The notes beneath the pieces were generated by a model. It had not been told where the DNA came from. It searched no databases and saw nothing but the letters and a program-made list of their open reading frames with translations. Positions 53,561 through 54,335 of a stretch of DNA of 54,335 bases are shown piece by piece (positions within the stretch are counted from its first letter, which is position 1; each line of letters opens with the position of its first letter). The translations under genes and the position numbers were made by a program. Source of the stretch: Chara braunii (taxonomy: Eukaryota > Streptophyta > Charophyceae > Charales > Characeae); contig BFEA01000033.1 in assembly GCA_003427395.1 (NCBI GenBank), positions 2,153,335 through 2,207,669 of the forward strand, read 5' to 3'.

Positions 53561-53999
53561 ATGGGAGGCTGTCCTTTACGAGGAGAGTCAGGGAGTGGAG
53601 GACCTTCTCCACTTTCCCATCTTTCTCTAGGCGGAAATACGCCTGGACTCCCTCTACGTAATCCTCTACAATCATAGTACGATTGCCCGCGAGGATACTA
53701 ACTATGGGGTCTGTCAGTTTCTGGACTTTCAGTCCCAGCCTCAACTTCTGCAGCGCTTTCCTACTAATATAGCTGCGAGTGGCCCCTGAGTCTACTAGGG
53801 CCCCTACTCTACTTCTAAAAATTTGTGTATCTAGTAATATAAACTGCCCTTTGTTCTCCTTCTTCATCTTGGCCCAGGCGGGCATCCTCTCCTTCAACTC
53901 TTCGGCCACGCCTGTGAGGGAGGTGTCTAGCGAAACTCTAACACAAGCAATTTTGGGATAGCTGTCTAGACACCGGCCTGCAACCTCTGTCGTAGGCAC
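53493..53999 (-). pseudogene. Element A' protease
   Basis: 168 open codons: MKKENKGQFILLDTQIFRSR, VGALVDSGATRSYIS (intact retropepsin D-S-G), LRLGLKVQKLTDPIVSILAG, MIVEDYVEGVQAYFRLEKDG and LPFDIVLGMG. Best LTR1-family protease in the window. It overlaps the RT frame at 53493-53560 through a frameshift. Confidence 0.82.
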
Positions 54000-54335
54000 A
54001 TGTGGTGTGGGAGTCTCCTGCCGGCTAGCGCTATTTTCCCCACATGGCCTAGTGGTAGGGGCAGTTGCTACCCCTACCGGCGGCTGCCTTTTGGCCCTTG
54101 GGCAGCCGTTCGGGTCTCTCTATACTTGGGACAATATTTGATGATATGGCCCGGGTCACCGCAGAAAATGCACTGACCCGGGTCCAATCGTTTTTGCCAT
54201 AAGTCCTGGTCCAGACCCAAAGATTCCCGAGGCCTACCCCGAGGTAGCCCTGGGTGCCATCCTCCTACTCTATAGGGAGACCTATTCCTAGGACGGTTTT
54301 GCGAGGGACCTTGACCCCTGCCTCCCGCTTGGCGG
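54000..54335 (-). pseudogene. Element A' gag C-terminus with zinc knuckle
   Basis: The reverse strand of 54131-54172 encodes CIFCGDPGHIIKYC, C-x2-C-x4-H-x4-C. It lies in a Gly/Arg/Pro-rich context continuing to the window edge. At least one stop lies between it and the protease. Confidence 0.75.

Larger units (their letters stand above)
49736..54335 (-). mobile_element. Element A': LTR1-family Ty3/gypsy, runs off the window
   Basis: 3' LTR 49736-50627, then chromodomain, integrase, RNase H, RT, protease and the gag zinc knuckle on the minus strand to the right edge. It is inserted in the gag of Z'; gaggc (49731-49735) is the left target site. Gag N-terminus, leader and 5' LTR are outside. 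Confidence 0.82.

Overview
The window looks like heterochromatin-type DNA from a large, repeat-rich plant-lineage genome. Almost everything is built from chromodomain-bearing Ty3/gypsy LTR retrotransposons whose primer-binding sites match plant initiator-Met tRNA (TGGTATCAGAGC or TGGTATCGGAGC). Spliced exons with plant-like GTATGT donors support a streptophyte. A charophyte such as Chara is my guess from the protein flavour; the sequence alone does not prove it. I see no prokaryotic gene, no CRISPR array, and no rRNA or tRNA gene.

Three LTR families recur. LTR1 is about 0.9-1.0 kb (elements Y, X, A'). LTR2 is about 1.25 kb (W, Z, Z'). LTR3 is about 1.05 kb (element B). They are nested. W is an LTR2 in + orientation (147-705, resuming at 31273-31946). 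It was hit by element Y (minus strand, LTRs 706-1670 and 25282-31272, 4-bp target duplication GGTT). Y's gag was hit by Z (minus, 5149-22231 plus a duplicated edge). Z's integrase was hit by B (plus, 6035-15006). Separately, Y's 5' LTR was hit by a Penelope-like element (25595-30574) with a 14-bp target duplication. On the right, element X (plus, from 35842) was hit by Z' (minus, from 43427), and Z' by A' (minus, from 49736, running off the window). All gypsy polyproteins carry stops, frameshifts or deletions, several of them in catalytic motifs.

The most unusual object is the Penelope-like insertion. One reading frame of about 1,463 codons (25613-30001) is broken by only three stops. It encodes a reverse transcriptase, a proline/serine-rich linker, a C2HC-like zinc finger, a Josephin-like cysteine protease with Cys/His/Asp spacing like ataxin-3, and four RING-like Cys/His modules. 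I see no GIY-YIG nuclease in this copy. A second, 5'-truncated copy (34489-35429) keeps the last modules open and shares the 3' untranslated region. Both copies abut CA-rich tracts. A retroelement carrying a possible deubiquitinase plus RING-like domains is not a family I recognise.

Between Y and X lies the only non-LTR-dominated stretch (31947-35841). It holds a 601-bp MITE with terminal inverted repeats and a TA duplication. It also holds three candidate host-gene exons in matching phase (33822-34029, 35486-35626, 35734-35841+) coding a coiled-coil protein, cut off by the LTR of X. The truncated Penelope-like copy sits in the first intron.
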